Origin: Lolium rigidum
Lineage: Eukaryota; Streptophyta; Magnoliopsida; Poales; Poaceae
Length of the DNA: 64,000 nucleotides
Assembly (NCBI RefSeq): GCF_022539505.1
Contig: NC_061508.1
Coordinates: 66,411,754-66,475,753 of the forward strand
Direction: 5' to 3'
This document shows, piece by piece, positions 44,421 to 58,330 of this stretch (positions are counted from its first letter, which is position 1; each line of letters starts with the position of its first letter). Below the pieces are notes generated by a model, which ran no database searches, was not told where the DNA came from, and saw only the letters and a list, made by a program, of their open reading frames with translations. A program made the position numbers and the translations under genes.

Positions 44421-47400
44421 TCAATTTCTATTTCTATTTCTATTTTTCTGTATGACAATCTACTTGATCAGTCGATCGATGTGTGTGTTCTTTTCTAGAG
44501 GAAAGAAGCCATCTACTTGGATGTGCTTTTGGCATTCTTTCTAGAAGAGAAAATAAGATTTAGATTGTAGCTCGCTTCAACCAAGAGGCAGAGGTACATT
44601 CTGAATTTGTTATGTACTTTTGCATGCTTGTATATCGCTATCCCCTTTTATTAATTGCATACAGTTATTGGATGGAAACCTGAGGTCTTTGTGCATTCAT
44701 TATGGATAAACCAATTTGTTGTATATATATACAGTATTTTTGGCTGGATATATACGCATAGGTCTGATTGCAAACATGTTTCTTGCTACTGTTGGGAAGT
44801 CTGGGATGACCTGCTATTGAATTCTGTAGGGTGCCGATTAGCAGTGAGTTTCTATATTTTTCTGGGAATGACATGATGCAATTTTCCGAGCAGCAATCTT
44901 GGGATAAATCCTCTCAAGTTCTTTACTAACTTCATCTTTTCGTGTTTTGTTAATATGTTAATATGCTTTCTTCAGGCTTGGTTCCCGTTTAGTTCTTGTC
45001 TTCTTGCTTAAGTGTTACCGTAGAAAAGGTCTTGTTGTTTCAGCACGGGTATGTTATTTTTGCTATATTCTAAAGCTAATATTATCCTTCAATCTGTAAT
45101 TGAGGTTTATGCCGAGTTCTCTTTTCTGCATCTTTGGTAAGTATGCTTACTCAAAAATGGGAGCCTTATTTCAGCAATGGTGACATGCTATGCGGTTGTC
45201 CTTTATTTCTATACCCCCAGCGGCAAGTGCTCGTTGGCCGTTGGATGTTTTATGGTTATTTGTCATACATGAATGCATGTTGTGGCTACCTCATGTTGTG
45301 ATATTGTTTCCATGTATTGAAAGTGGATATGCATCAATAACGAATCTTTGTTTCTTGCCTCTTTGTTTGCCTTGCATTGATGGAGATCATGAAGTTTCTA
45401 ATTCGTATTTTATCTCCTGAAAAAATACTGACATTTTTCTTGCATCAAATCAGGGCCAAATAAAAGAAGTTTTCTATTCATGGAAGAAGCACAGTTTAAT
45501 TAGGGAAATGATTTCTATTATACAATGAATTCTTGAGGTACATGTATGTGATTTGTAAGAGTGAGTTTTGCATTATTTTTTCCAAGAAATTGAGTGGGTG
45601 CATTCTATGCAGAGATTGCTATGAGTTTTCATCGTTGGTGCCTATGCCACATGTAGAATTAAACTAGAGGTTGCTGATCGTTGCATTTTTTGCTAGACTG
45701 CACTTCAATATTAGTGGTTGATGTGGTTTCTGATCTCTATTAAATGAACTAATAAATGTGTTATGAGAAAAGAGCTGAACATTATCATGTATTCTCTGTC
45801 CTCTTACTATATTGAAAGCTACTGAAGCATATCCCTTATATCCAGATTTGATGTTAATGCGAAACATTTTGTGTATGTAGGTGGCTCTGAGTGCACATAA
45901 TCTGTGTTGATGTATTTAGCCATGGCGTTTATGTCACATGTATGGTACAGTCGTATTCAGCCAAGGTATTTTACCTATCCCTTTCTCTATTACTCTACAG
46001 TATGTATATTTGTGGTGGTTGTCAGAGCATGAACTGTGCGGGTAGAGATTGTTAGAAATAACCACTTTTGAGCAGAATGTTGCATCCTTCATCACAGTCT
46101 TCTGCAGGTCTTGATATGATATTTTCCTTCTGTTTTACTGTCAAGAGATGTGCACGGATGAACCTTCATCACACCTGTCCGCTTGACCAGGAAAGGAATT
46201 GGACAGGTAAATCTTGAGCCTTCCCATTTTCTTTTGTGTATTATAATTTAATCTGCATTTGGTTCAGTCGCTCCATTGAGTAGTATATTGGAGTTTAACC
46301 TCATCATTACTCCGCCCTTTCCTAAAAACCATTGCCAAGTTGATCAGATATGTGAGAAGCTACTGACTCACATGTACAATTTCCTCCAGGTTTGCTGCAA
46401 TCTCAGTGTCCCGGCTGGCTGCCGAAGGTTTAGAGTACAAGACGGTTGTCAGCCAATCAGCAGGCCTCTCCTTCCTCTAGGTGATTTACTAATTCATAGG
46501 CTCATTTTAAGCGATTTATATTTGTAATTACCATTTATGTAATTTATTTTGATTTTCCCCTCTGAGATACTATTGTCTTGTTCATATGCAATTATTGTAT
46601 TGAAATATTTTGCCATGGAATATTTTCTCATTATTACTTGTTTACTTACTCTAGCTTTGCAGGTTTTTTTCACTAATATCAAGATAAAGAAGTTGTCTGG
46701 CATGGTCGCTTTAATACGAAAGATCGTGTTAATTTGGTCGATGCACAATTGCAGAAGATAAAGAATTTTTCTGGCATGTTAGCTTCAATAATAAGGAATT
46801 TGACAGGTAAATCTTGAGTGTGTGCCAATTTCTTTTTTCTATTTTGCATTTGGTTCAGTTGCTACATCCAGTAATGGAGTGTAATTTGATTGATGATGTA
46901 GTCGTCTGATTTTTTTTTGACACATAAGCTATATTGCTGAAGATGCCTACGGTTCAGCAGCTTATGATGATTCACTTCAGCAGCTTATGATGTCTATGGT
47001 ATTGTCTGCCAGGAAATTTGTGTTTTCCCTGTTACTTTTTTGCTTCTATTTATTATCTTTGCCTATCTGTTTGTATTATTGTATTGGTGATTTTTTCCTT
47101 CGTCTAGACATAGTATGGATGTATCCATGTAAATTCTAAGCCATCTTATTTATTGTTTGTGTTGTAAAAGGTGCGCTTTTGATTGATTAATTGTATATTG
47201 ATATGTTACGTTTCCCACTGAAGTTTGGTCTTTCCTTTCTCACTGAAGTTTGAGATTTCCCTTTACCATGCAAAAATTGTGCATTTGATCCATAAAAGAA
47301 CGTTCACTTCCAAAAATTGTGCATTTGATCCAAAAAGTGAAGATTATATACCTTCCAGTTTCCTCTTCTATTCCTTTTTGTTCGATTTGCTAATAAACCA

Positions 47401-47561
47401 CCTTTTGTGTTGCTGATTATTTTGCAGGTTTACTGGATTTGGTTCAGATGGAAGAGCTCCAGGCTTAGGGAGGTATATATTATTGGTCACTTGAAAATAT
47501 TTGGATATCAATTTCTTCAACTATGTAACTTTGCCAAGAAAATGTGGCTTCAGTGAACCAA

Positions 47562-47755
47562 TTGCTATCCCCAAAACTATCCCGAGGGGCGTTTCCATCT
47601 GGTCATCCAATCCCCAAAACCATCTTGAGGGGCATTTCAGATTATACATTTTTTACAGGTTTAAAATATTTGGTTGTGCAATGAATCCCCAAAGTCCATC
47701 CCGAGGGGCGTTTCAATCTGGTCGTCCAATCCCCAAAACACACCCATGTCATCCC
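47562..47755. repeat. Interrupted repeat with CCCGAGGGGCGTTTC units
   Basis: ATCCCCAAAAC..ATCCCGAGGGGCGTTTC followed by ATCTGGTC.TCCA occurs three times, the middle copy altered (CTTGAGGGGCATTTC). Confidence 0.75.
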
Positions 47756-50700
47756 CGCCTTTGAGGCTTTGACCATGCAGCCCATATTTTTCGTTTCTAA
47801 TATTAGTACTCGCTTCAATAAACACGGCTTAAATTCTTAAGATAAATGAAGCAAGTCAAACTGTAACAACATATACATCTTAGTACTGTAGTTTTGGGAA
47901 CAAATTTGCAAGCACGTGCCTGCTGAGGAAGAAATAGAGGAGGAATGGCACGTGCAAGCATATGTTCAGCCCATGGCTTTTGCGGAAATGTAACTATTTC
48001 GTGAGCTGGTGTAAACACATGGATACAATAGAGACGATTTACCTTTTTATGATTTACACCCGGTGATTTCTTACATCCTATAGCAAGTGTACATGATATT
48101 CAGTTTAGGTTTCGCTTTTTTTCCATGGTTTAGGTTCCGATTTACCTCAGGACAAGCAGGAGATGATGCGAGTGAACGCACTCCCATGTTTCAGATGGTA
48201 TGTTCAGAACTTAAATTCCATGGTTTATGGAACTGCTGAATATGTTACATATCAACGATACTATGTTAGTATCTCTTCCATTTTTTTAACTGAGTTTCTG
48301 TTCAGAGTGGCTTCATATGTATGTTACATATCGACTTCTCCATCTCCTGCCATGGAAACTAATGGCTTCCGGATAGATCAGGTAGTTGACCTCACCTTAC
48401 CATTTATCTTTCCTCTTCTCGAGTTTGGTAATTGACTTTGTTTAACTTTGGGGATGACATAGAATAGACTTTGGGGAGGTTGGTGCAGTGTTTGACTGGA
48501 AGAAACGAGGTGAAGCTTCTCCCAATCGTCTGGCGGTGAGGAGGACGCGAGTTGGAGGTGGATTGAGCTCGATGGCCAGGAGGGGCCGTCAACTGATTGG
48601 GGAGTTTGGTGCAGCGTGTGATGGCAGGAAACGAGGTGAGGCTTTCATTTATTCCCCGCTCATGATCTCTCTCACAAACTCAGTGCACGCCAGCTCTTGA
48701 TAGCACCCGCGGCCGGTGAGAGCATCAATAGGAGCGTCTTAGCTTGTTTGGCTGCCATCTTCAAGCGGCATGGGACGTTCTGGTAGCATTAAAAAAGATT
48801 TTGTAGTGGTTCATAGATAAGGATTTGAAATTCCAGAGCCGTGGATACTTTACGGATCAACATAGGTCACCTTATGTTTTGATTTCATTTTACCTATTTG
48901 TATTTGACATATACACTGAAGAATCTCTATACTGTAATAGACAGTTATACCGCAAATTCTTGGCAGGAATAGAGTTACATAAAAGTGACGTGCTCATTCT
49001 CAACATCTTGATAATGATACACAACTATATTGCAAATTGCGTTTGGGCTTAAGAATTCCACCTAAAGTTAAATCTTTCTGGTCTGTCAAAGATGCAGTTG
49101 CTGATCATGATTGCAGCCTCAAACATTTGTTCTTGAGCTATTTTTTGCATCATGGGGAACTATATATCGGGCTATGTGTCACGGTCTATTGATACAACTG
49201 AAAATACATGTTCCTTCTTTGTCCTGTGTTTACTGTGTTAGATTGTTATATACTTCGGCTCTCTGCTATGTAAAATAAATGCTATCAAAAGAGACATGGT
49301 GTGGTCTCGCTGCTACAATCTCCAAATTCCGTTGTTTCAATTGTATATGATCTTACACTTGTTATTTCGGAGATACACTATGGAATCATATCATGTGCTT
49401 GCAGAGAGCAATACTCGTTGTGTTTCTTCTCAAAAGATTGTTGGACTCCATTCAGGTCTACATGCCTGTATGATCTTGTTTTAATTTAATACCTATATCT
49501 CTTTCATTCAATTCTTATGTTGCCTTTCAACTCCAAGATCCGCCTCGATACGGAACTGATCCAATATTTATTCTGTTACCGTATACTGTGCCTCCGAACA
49601 GTAATTTCAACAATAGTGGTGCTAGGAGAGAGCCGGTATTTTTCCATTTACTCATCCAATGGAGGTCTCGCAACAGGAGTAGTATTAAGGTCGAGTTGTT
49701 TTTGACATAAAATGCAGAGCGGAGCTGCTTTTCATTAATAATAGAGGAATACAATTACAAGCTAAAGAAAGCGAGTAAAAGAGATCCTGAGGTGTAGCAA
49801 ATTAAATAGGACGACAAGGTTTCAGTCACTTTTCTTATATTGGTTGTCCTAGCCACTCATTTTGTTCCATCATGTACTTTTTAAAATATCCTAAGCTGTA
49901 GCAAATTAAATAGGTGTTGGAAGATAATGTCTTATTCATTTGTCATAATTTTAATCAGCCTATCTGCCACTACAATTAAAGTATTATATAGTTGCTTATC
50001 AATGTACGTAACACACGATAATGTTGTTGCTAGATATCGCCTAAAGCTCGTAGATCATGGTTTGTTGTTCAACCTCCATGTATATGGTACAACTCATATT
50101 CCTCTTTCTCGCTCCTCTTTCCGATTCCTTTTCTTCCCCGATTTATTTTGCTCGCTAGGGTTTGGTCGTCAAAGCGGATTCACCGGCTAGGGAGAGGAGC
50201 AACGGATCGAGGAAGAGGTGTAGAGGCAGCTACGGGAAAGATGTTTCCGGGCTCACCTGTGTGGGCTACCCTCGCTAAAAATTCTTGGAGCTAATTTATG
50301 CCTTCTATCACTTATTTACTTACTCTTGGATTTTCTTTCTTTACATTAGATCATTTTTTGGTGTATTTTTCACTGTGTATGCTTGTTTCTGCGGGTACAA
50401 GAAGTGAGGATAGGAAGTGGCTTGTTCGGTTGGGTATGTCTATACTAAAGGAGTTGTAAGTGACCCCGCAATATGTAATTTTGGCCATGTCAAGATTGTC
50501 TCAACTAATGACCGAACTTTATCTTGTCATTTTGCCGCTTGGATTTTCCATTAAGCTTGGTGAAGTATATTATGTTAGTGGACGAACAAAATACCATGGA
50601 TGTCTTTGCTATTTTGGAGGCAATTCTTTTTGTGGGTTCACCTCTTGTGATTATCTGTATGAGACACGCGTAGTAAGTTTTTTCACACGATACGAGCCGC

Positions 50701-53700
50701 TAATTCAGAACATCAGGAAGCTTATGATTTCCAATTCTGAGTTATGAGCTCTCTCACTTTGAATAGGTATTTTGGTAGATTAAATTGATACAGAAAAAGG
50801 ATATTTTGGCAGTATTTCTTCAGCTCCATTGAATAGGTATGGTTATTTTAAAATTTCGCAGTGACAACCATTTGTGTCCTTTTTATGGTTAAGAGTAACC
50901 TATTTGTTCACTTTCTTGACAGAGTGAGCAATTTGAATTTTTTTCTCGTCATGTGCTTGATGAATTTCTTATAAATGCATAAAAGAAAATATTAACAAAT
51001 CCCAGATCACCTTAAGTACTCAGTATGCTTAGACTATACGGCTACTCTTAATAACCACTGTTAAGTAGAAGTCCTACATGTGATCCTCCTGTTATAGAAA
51101 GGGTGGTTACTACATCTGTAGCTTTGTGCTTAATCTGTGGTTTTGCATCTTTTTTCGCCCCTTCTTAAATTTCATAGTGATAATATCGATTGCTCATCTT
51201 ATGTCTAGCGAGCAAGGCGTCGGTGTAGGCCTCGCAACGGTGGTGACGAAGGCAGGCTGTGATTGATCTTGAGATTGCCTTGACCCTCGTGGTCGTAGCG
51301 GCTGCTGAATAGAAGATCTCTATCTTGAGAATTCAAGGACCCCTGGGTTGAGGAGGACTCGGCCGGGGAATGCATTCGTTGTCTGGTGCGTGTGCTATGG
51401 TCCCTTCTCCAACTTTCGTTTTGGAAGCATTTGCAAGTAATTAAGCCAAATATTAACAATGTTCATCTTGTCTCATTCGGGATACTCATAAATTTGGATT
51501 AACCTTTATTATCTTATTCATAGAATATTTGGCTTCTAATACCTTCTAGAAAAAAATGTTTATCTATTGTGGCATGTGAAGTGATAGCACGTGCACCCCT
51601 CTGAAACTCAATTAAATTCTTTGTTCATTTCCAGATTTCACCATACCCATTTATATACCCAATTATATTCTTTGTGCACTACTTGGGTTACTGTTTTGGG
51701 AATATATCACTAACTTTTCTTTTGCCTGACTAGCTTTTCTGCGAACAAAAGGGGACTATAGAGCTTGAGGTGCTGTTTTTATTTAGAAAGAAAATAAATA
51801 TGATAAGATCAGCCAGCTTTAATTATATGAATCAATTCCGAGCGTAAAACCCCAGAAATTATTATTTGTTTCCAGGAGTGGCGCTCATGGACTGCCAGGT
51901 TGCAGGTAGCTAAACTTTACTGATTCATTCTTCCTCCTTGTAGGAAGCTACTATTTAACAGGGACACAAGTAACAACAGGATTCCACATTTGAATAAGGA
52001 TTGGAACGTGAATGTCGACGCGAGCTCAATACACTATGATCCGACCATCCAACCGTGTTTGACCCTTCCAGGTTCAATGTACGCATTGCAAGCCCGAAGA
52101 AATTAGTACCATAGATATGGCTTTGTGACTAGACCGATGATACATTTGGTTTTACGAACTGCAGAACATGCGCGATAAAAATAATCCAGGAAAAAGAAGT
52201 GCTTAACATTGTTCTAAGAGCAACTCAGCCAATTTTACAATACCTGGTTGGTCACAGGACTAATTTAGTTCTATAGTGGGCGACAAACCCTCTTAGTTAT
52301 TGAATATTATGCATTTGATATTTCGCATGTTTGGTGCTCACTGATATAAAATATTTCATATTTAGAGGCAAGAAAGTTGGGTTGGTTCTAATTTTAATTT
52401 TTGTTTTCAGGATGGCCCATCAGATCCCAAGCAATTCCCCTTCATTTTAGCCGGGAACAGGGTTCATGTAGACACTGGAAGCAGACGAGTGGTTAGTTTC
52501 TGGAACACTCAGCTTTTTTTTAACACAAACACTCTACAATTAATTCTGGTAGAAAAGAAAAACTCAATTGTTTACACATGTCCAGCTTTGCGTGGCGACG
52601 CATTTGATCTCTAAAAAATTTCTTCTCTTATTGATTGAAAATGAGGATGGTACATGTGGTTAATTACAATCTCCTCCATTTGAATGATAGCATTTACTAA
52701 TTGTTTTATCATGAAGCCGGTTCTGCTCGGAGCCAAGGTCCAGTTCATTTTTGATTTGCGGGATATAGATGTTTGTCACACATGGCCAGCTTTGCGTGTG
52801 TATAAAATAAGCTCTTACAGTGGACAAGGGAAACTGAATATTACTATAATTTCTGATCTTCTTATGCTGCAGTATCTTGAAAAGCCAATCAAGGTAGTAA
52901 CATGTTTCACATGATGTCTCTGGTTATGTTAAACAGGAAAAAATGAAAGAGAAAAGAGAATAGGCAATTATGACAGAAGCACGGACATCTTGAATCAATG
53001 CATAAGGTAGGTTGTATCACTTTTCTTGATCTGGTTGATGGTTAGTATTCTCTTGTTTGAAGTCGCATCTTTGATGTCGGGGCCTGGGATTTTTTTTTTA
53101 ATATGCTAATGGTCAGCCTGGAAGTCCGTGACATGTTTTCATAGACTGTGGTAGACCAGTTATTAAGTGGCATACTTTCTTCCTTGGTTTCTATTTTAGT
53201 TCTCAGATGTCCTCAATATTGCTTTGCTTCGCCATATCGGCTCACACTCTTGATGCTCGAAAGCTATTATTTCAAAACTATGCTCTATCTTCAAAATTTC
53301 AGATGTTTGTTTATGCTTTCTGTTTCTTCTGTTTTGGCAGGAAGCTATTTTAATCGTTTCTTTTGCAACAACAATTTAAAAACTTTGTTCTTTATAAAAT
53401 TGACCAGGATTTGTAAACCAATACATTATTAACAGTAGTTGGTGAGACCTGAAATGTAGTATACCTAATTCCGCTCTGAAGATAAATATTTTAAGTCACT
53501 TATTGCACTCTGTTACCTGTTTCCAACAAATTGCGAAGATGGTGAACTCATTATTATATTTGACTTTAGTGAATAAATTCATAATTGTTTCTCATCTTTG
53601 GATTTTTCCTTCAAAATTTCAGATAGTTTGGTTATGCTTATCTTGGTCAGACAAATATTAGTCCTCTTTTTTCCGGAATACAAATAAAAAGCATTCATGA

Positions 53701-54784
53701 AGGGAGCAAGCTTTACAAAACAACAGTGTTACTGTTAGTTCATGGGCCATGTAGCGAGCATAGCTTACCCATTTCAAATGTAGGTATTTTGAAAGCATCT
53801 ACGGGTTTGGAAAAATAGCAGGGCTTGTGAACTCGCTATTATCAGTTCAGGCTGCTGGCTCAAGATTCAGAATTGTTTCTCTTTTATGTGCTTTGCCTTC
53901 AAAAGTGTGGATATCTTATTATGTTTTCAGTTCCTTCTTTGGTTTTTACAGTTCATTTTGAAGCTAAAATGTTTGTTGCTTTCGTTTCCAAAATAAAATA
54001 CATTGATTATGACAGAAGTGGAGGCTTTCACAAATTGTTTAAAAAATAGTATTTCAAGATTGTGTTATCGCGTGCATGTGTTCCCGCATGAAAGTAACTG
54101 TTCGGTTCCGAGTACTTTAGCTGCCTATCCGGGTACAGCTGCTGAAACCGATGAATAAAATACTGCCTCATTATTGCAAAAGTTTCGAATCGGTAGACCA
54201 TACTTCTAAGTGTACCATTTCCATCAATACTATATAGTGGTTACATTTTATTCATAGAGCTTGCGAGTGTGTCTTATACAGAGCTACTAATTTTACATCC
54301 TTTTGCATTGTACTATACTCGTCTGCGTGAAACAACCGGCCAAGGTTCCCTTGTTCCTATGACTATTTCTGGAGTCAAGTCTATGGATATCACCGTTGCG
54401 GGACACACCGTTGCTATAGCAGATACATGGAGAATGCAGCTAATTTGGTGGTCAAGGATTTGAACTACCGCTGGTTAATGCAAATACAAGAAGAGAACGG
54501 ACATATCGGAGTCGGCTCACATATATCGTTGTTCGGGAACACACCGCTGATGTAGCGAGTTATTATCGTGTATGCAGCACCATTGTTTTGTGAAACCAAA
54601 ATGGATCCAGAGCAAGGAGAAATTGTGCTCGTCACATTGATGAAATGCTATAGCACAGGTGGTGATCCGGAAGCACATGATTAGCAAATTTGCGAAATTA
54701 TCTTGGATCTTCAACCATTCCATACTTGTCTTATGCGGTGTTGTTGGCTTCAGGTGTTATTGGACATAGTTAAATTTTTGTAGA

Positions 54785-54990
54785 ATGTACACATGAATTC
54801 CACCAGCTATGTTCTGTAATATAACTATTTCAATATTAGACTTAGATGAAACAATACTTGTTTCATGTTGGAATATATATTATGTGTAATGTACGCATGA
54901 ATTCTGCTAGCTATGTTTTCTAATATACTTGTGATAATATTAGACTTAGATGAAAAAAATACTTGTTTCTATCTATAGATATTGGAATCT
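54785..54990. repeat. 104-bp direct duplication
   Basis: ATGTACACATGAATTC at 54785 and ATGTACGCATGAATTC at 54889 begin two similar copies sharing ATATTAGACTTAGATGAAA further on. Confidence 0.8.
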
Positions 54991-55555
54991 ATGCTATGCG
55001 TATCTCAGGGAGACCTTGATGAGCCTCACAGTTCAAAGCCAATAAATCTCAATCATATATCTGTCTCACTTTTATCCTTGTGCCCAGGCACAACGGGACC
55101 TACCGAAACATGGGGGCTTCAATGTGTTCTGCATTTGTTTGTTGTCTGGCTCGGGTTAACTGCAATTGTTATCCGAATTGAACTACTAACCAAAATATGA
55201 TTGAGGATCCCGTAGCGGCAATGATGCTAAGCGGGTCTAAGGGGTCGGAAGAGGAAGAGGAGGACGTAGAAGAGGTGGAAGGAGACGTCGAATGGGAGGC
55301 AGCGGGAGTAGCCAAAGGAGGGCGGAGGAGCTATCGAGGACATTTTGTCCAATGCACGTCGTTGGATGCCGATGGAGCTCAGCCTGGATAGCCAGCCAAC
55401 TCGGCTGCCCTCCCTTTACCACTATTCAGGTGACAGCAGAGGTAGGGGTGGACCTACGTTATGCTACCAGGAGTCACATGACACCGGGTAGAACTTCCAT
55501 TCCTTGGTAAATTTTAACCAGTTATAGTGTGTGACACCTTTAAATATAGGTACAG

Positions 55556-55829
55556 AACACCGTTATTTTTGTGGCATTTGCTAAAACACACCGTTCGATT
55601 ATGTTTTCGTCAGGTACCATTACAATTTTGTGACACATTTGCTAGAACAAACCACCGGCCTGAAAACGAAAAGGTTTGCACTTTAGCTTGTGATTTGAAG
55701 ACAAAGTGCAAAGCTTTCCCTTTTAGTTAGGTGGTGTGTTTGGCAAATATGCCACCAAATTGTAATGGTACCTGACAAATACACAATCGAGCAGTATGTT
55801 TTAGAAAACGCCAAAAATAACGGTGTCAT
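55556..55829. mobile_element. Foldback element (MITE-like)
   Basis: Two arms of about 88 bases, 55556-55643 and 55741-55829, are imperfect reverse complements; GTCAGGTACCATTACAATTT pairs with AAATTGTAATGGTACCTGAC, and ACACCGTTATTTTTG with CAAAAATAACGGTGT. The central 97 bases hold a smaller inverted pair. No clear target duplication was found. Confidence 0.7.
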
Positions 55830-56027
55830 GTGGCAAATTTTTCCAAAAAAATATGAGTGATCGAGGGAGTGACACCGGTATGTTTTTGTTCGGATCCACC
55901 CCTAGGCGGAGGGAGGGTCAGAGCTCCGCTCCAAACGTCCGATACTAAAGCAATTAAATTATGTGCTAATTTTTAATACTATAATAAGCTACAACTTATG
56001 CTTTAATTTCCGATTTAATTCTGCTAT

Positions 56028-56055
56028 TTGCGCGATAGCGCAACAGGTCATCTAG
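56028..56055 (+). mobile_element. Helitron-like 3' terminus
   Basis: A 6-bp GC-rich stem TTGCGC/GCGCAA (56028-56043, loop GATA) lies 8 bases before CTAG (56052-56055), which is followed by T, the classic arrangement of a Helitron 3' end with A/T insertion. The 5' end was not located, so element size and content are unknown. No Rep/helicase sequence is seen. Confidence 0.5.
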
Positions 56056-56126
56056 TTAAACCTAAATACTAAATGTACCGATTCAGATCTAGTTCCAGAC
56101 ACTGACGAGTGGGACCGTACTCGGTC

Positions 56127-56190
56127 AGTTGCCACGTTGGCAACGACCAGTCAACACGCACGTGTGACCCCACTGCCACGTTGGCAACGT
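56127..56190. promoter_or_regulatory. Pair of TGCCACGTTGGCA palindromes with a G-box between
   Basis: TGCCACGTTGGCA occurs twice about 42 bases apart, with CACGTG between them. ACGT-core motifs bind plant bZIP and bHLH factors. Whether they regulate anything here is unknown. The rest of 56056-56437 is non-coding and would be intron of the split gene to the right. Confidence 0.4.
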
Positions 56191-56476
56191 CGACGGCAAG
56201 ACGCCGGCGACCAGTAGACGACGGCGCCGCCGCTACATGGCCTCCCCAAACCTCCCGTGAGTTGCGTTCGAACGAGAAGAGGATGAGGAACACTATGGTG
56301 GTGGCGGAATGAACTATTGGTGACCGGAACTTCGTCGGAAATCATGACCCGCGGCGGTGCTCTCCGGCGAGGATCAAATCGGACGCTACAGATGATGCTA
56401 GGAAGCGAAAGTAGGTTCTACAGACGCGTATGCTCACCCTGAATGCGATGGCGTGGTCGGCGACGTCGATGGCCGC

Positions 56477-58074
56477 TGATACGTCTCCGACGTATCGATA
56501 ATTTCTTATGTTCTATGCCACATTATTGATGATATCTACATGTTTTATACACATTATATGTCGTATTTATGCATTTTCCGGCACTAACCTATTAACGAGA
56601 TGGCGAAGAGCCAGTTGATGTTTTCTGCTGTTTTTGGTTTCAGAAATCCTAGTAAGGAAATATTCTCGGAATTGGACGAAATCAACACCCAGGGGCCTAT
56701 TTTTCCATGAAGCTTCCAGAAGACCGAAAGGGAAACGAAGTGAGGCGACGAGGCGGCGACACGCCAGGGCGGCGCGGCCCACCTCCTGGCCGCGCGGCCC
56801 TGTTGTTTGGGCCCCTCGCGTCGCCTCTTGACCTGCCCTTCCGCCTACATATAGTCTTCGTCGCGAAACCCCCAGTACCGAGAGCCACAATACGGAAAAC
56901 CTTCCAGAGACGCCGCCGCCGCCAATCCCATCTCGGGGGATTCAGGAGATCGCCTCCGGCACCCTGCCGGAGAGGGGAATCATCTCCCGGAGGAATCTTC
57001 ACCGCCATGGTCGCCTCCGGAGTGATGAGTGAGTAGTTCACCCCTGGACTATGGGTCCATAGCAGTAGCTAGATGGTCGTCTTCTCCTCATGTGCTTCAT
57101 TGTCGGATCTTGTGAGCTGCCTAACATGATCAAGATCATCTATCTGTAATGCTATATGCTGTTTTTGTCGGGATCCGATGGATAGAGAATACTATGTTAT
57201 GTTGATTATCAATCTATTACCTATGTGTTGTTTATGATCTTGCATGCTCTCCGTTATTAGTAGAGGCTCTGGCCAAGTTTTTACTCTTAACTCCAAGAGG
57301 GAGTACTTATGCTCGATAGTGGGTTCATGCCTCCATTAAATGCGGGACGGTGACGAGAAAGTTCTAAGGTTGTGGATGTGATGTTGCCACTAGGGATAAA
57401 ACATTGATGCTATGTCCGAGGATGTAGTTATTTATTACATTACGCACCATACTTAATGCAATTGTACGTTGTTTGCAACTTAATACTTGGAAGGGGTTCG
57501 GATGATAACTCTGAAGGTGGACTTTTTAGGCATAGATGCATGCTGAATAGCGGTCTATGTACTTTGTCGTAATGCCCAATTAAATCTCACAATACTCATC
57601 ATATCATGTATGTGCATGGTCATTCCCTCTCTATTTGTCAATTGCCCGACTGTAATTTGTTCACCCAACATGCTATTTATCTTATGGGAGAGACACCTCT
57701 AGTGAACTGTGGACCCCGGTCCATTCTTTTACATCGAATACAATCTACTGCAATACTTGTTCTACTGGTTTTCCGCAAACAATCATCATCCACACTATAC
57801 ATCTAATCCTTTGTTACAGCAAGCCGGTGAGATTGACAACCTCACTTGTTTCGTTGGGGCAAAGTACTTTGGTTGTGTTGTGCGGGTTCCACGTTGGCGC
57901 CGGAATCCCTGGTGTTGCGCCGCACTACATCCCGCCGCCATCAACCTTCAACGTGCTTCTTGGCTCCTCCTGGTTCGATAAACCTTGGTTTCTTTCCGAG
58001 GGAAAACTTGCTCGCTGTACGCATCACACCTTCCTCTTGGGGTTCCCAACGGACGTGTGCTTTACACGCCATCA
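56477..58074 (+). repeat. 5' LTR of Element 3
   Basis: Starts TGATACGTCTCC and ends CGCCATCA. A CATATAG promoter-like motif lies at about 56848. Short ORFs inside it repeat in the other LTRs and are not genes. Confidence 0.93.
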
Positions 58075-58085
58075 AGCATTTTTTC

Positions 58086-58102
58086 TGGCGCCATTGCCGG
58101 GG
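58086..58102 (+). other. Primer binding site of Element 3, tRNA-Asp-like
   Basis: TGGCGCCATTGCCGGGG, 11 bases after the LTR; it has the initial T expected for pairing with the CCA end, and one internal change. Confidence 0.65.
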
Positions 58103-58330
58103 AGATCAAGACACGCTGCAAGGGGAGTCTCCACAATCCAATCTCTTTACTTTGTTTTTGTCTTTCTTTATTTTATTTACTACTTTGTTTGCTGCATTAT
58201 ATCAAAATACAAAAAAAATTAGTTGCTAGCTTTACTTTATTTACTGTCTTGCACTCTATATCAAAAACACAAAAAAAAATTAGTTACTTGCATTTATTTT
58301 ATCTAGTTTGCTTTATTTACTACTGCTAAA

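Larger units (their letters stand above)
43800..55500. other. Long stretch without recognisable genes
   Basis: About 11.7 kb of AT-rich DNA with T-rich, intron-like texture, frequent ...TTGCAG and GTAAG motifs, and only short ORFs, none with a motif I know. It contains the local duplications listed separately. The texture resembles intron-bearing genic or captured sequence rather than LTR elements. If the Helitron-like end at 56055 is real, some or all of this could be its cargo. Confidence 0.4.

Noticed and set aside
45984..45997. TCTCTATTACTCTA as a candidate Helitron 5' end
   Set aside because: It fits the remembered plant 5' consensus, but is preceded by T rather than A, and short matches are expected by chance in AT-rich DNA.
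55197..55391. Acidic plus-strand ORF (GSEEEEEDVEEVEG...) as a gene
   Set aside because: 64 residues of low-complexity sequence, no splice or domain support; could be an exon fragment but cannot be shown.
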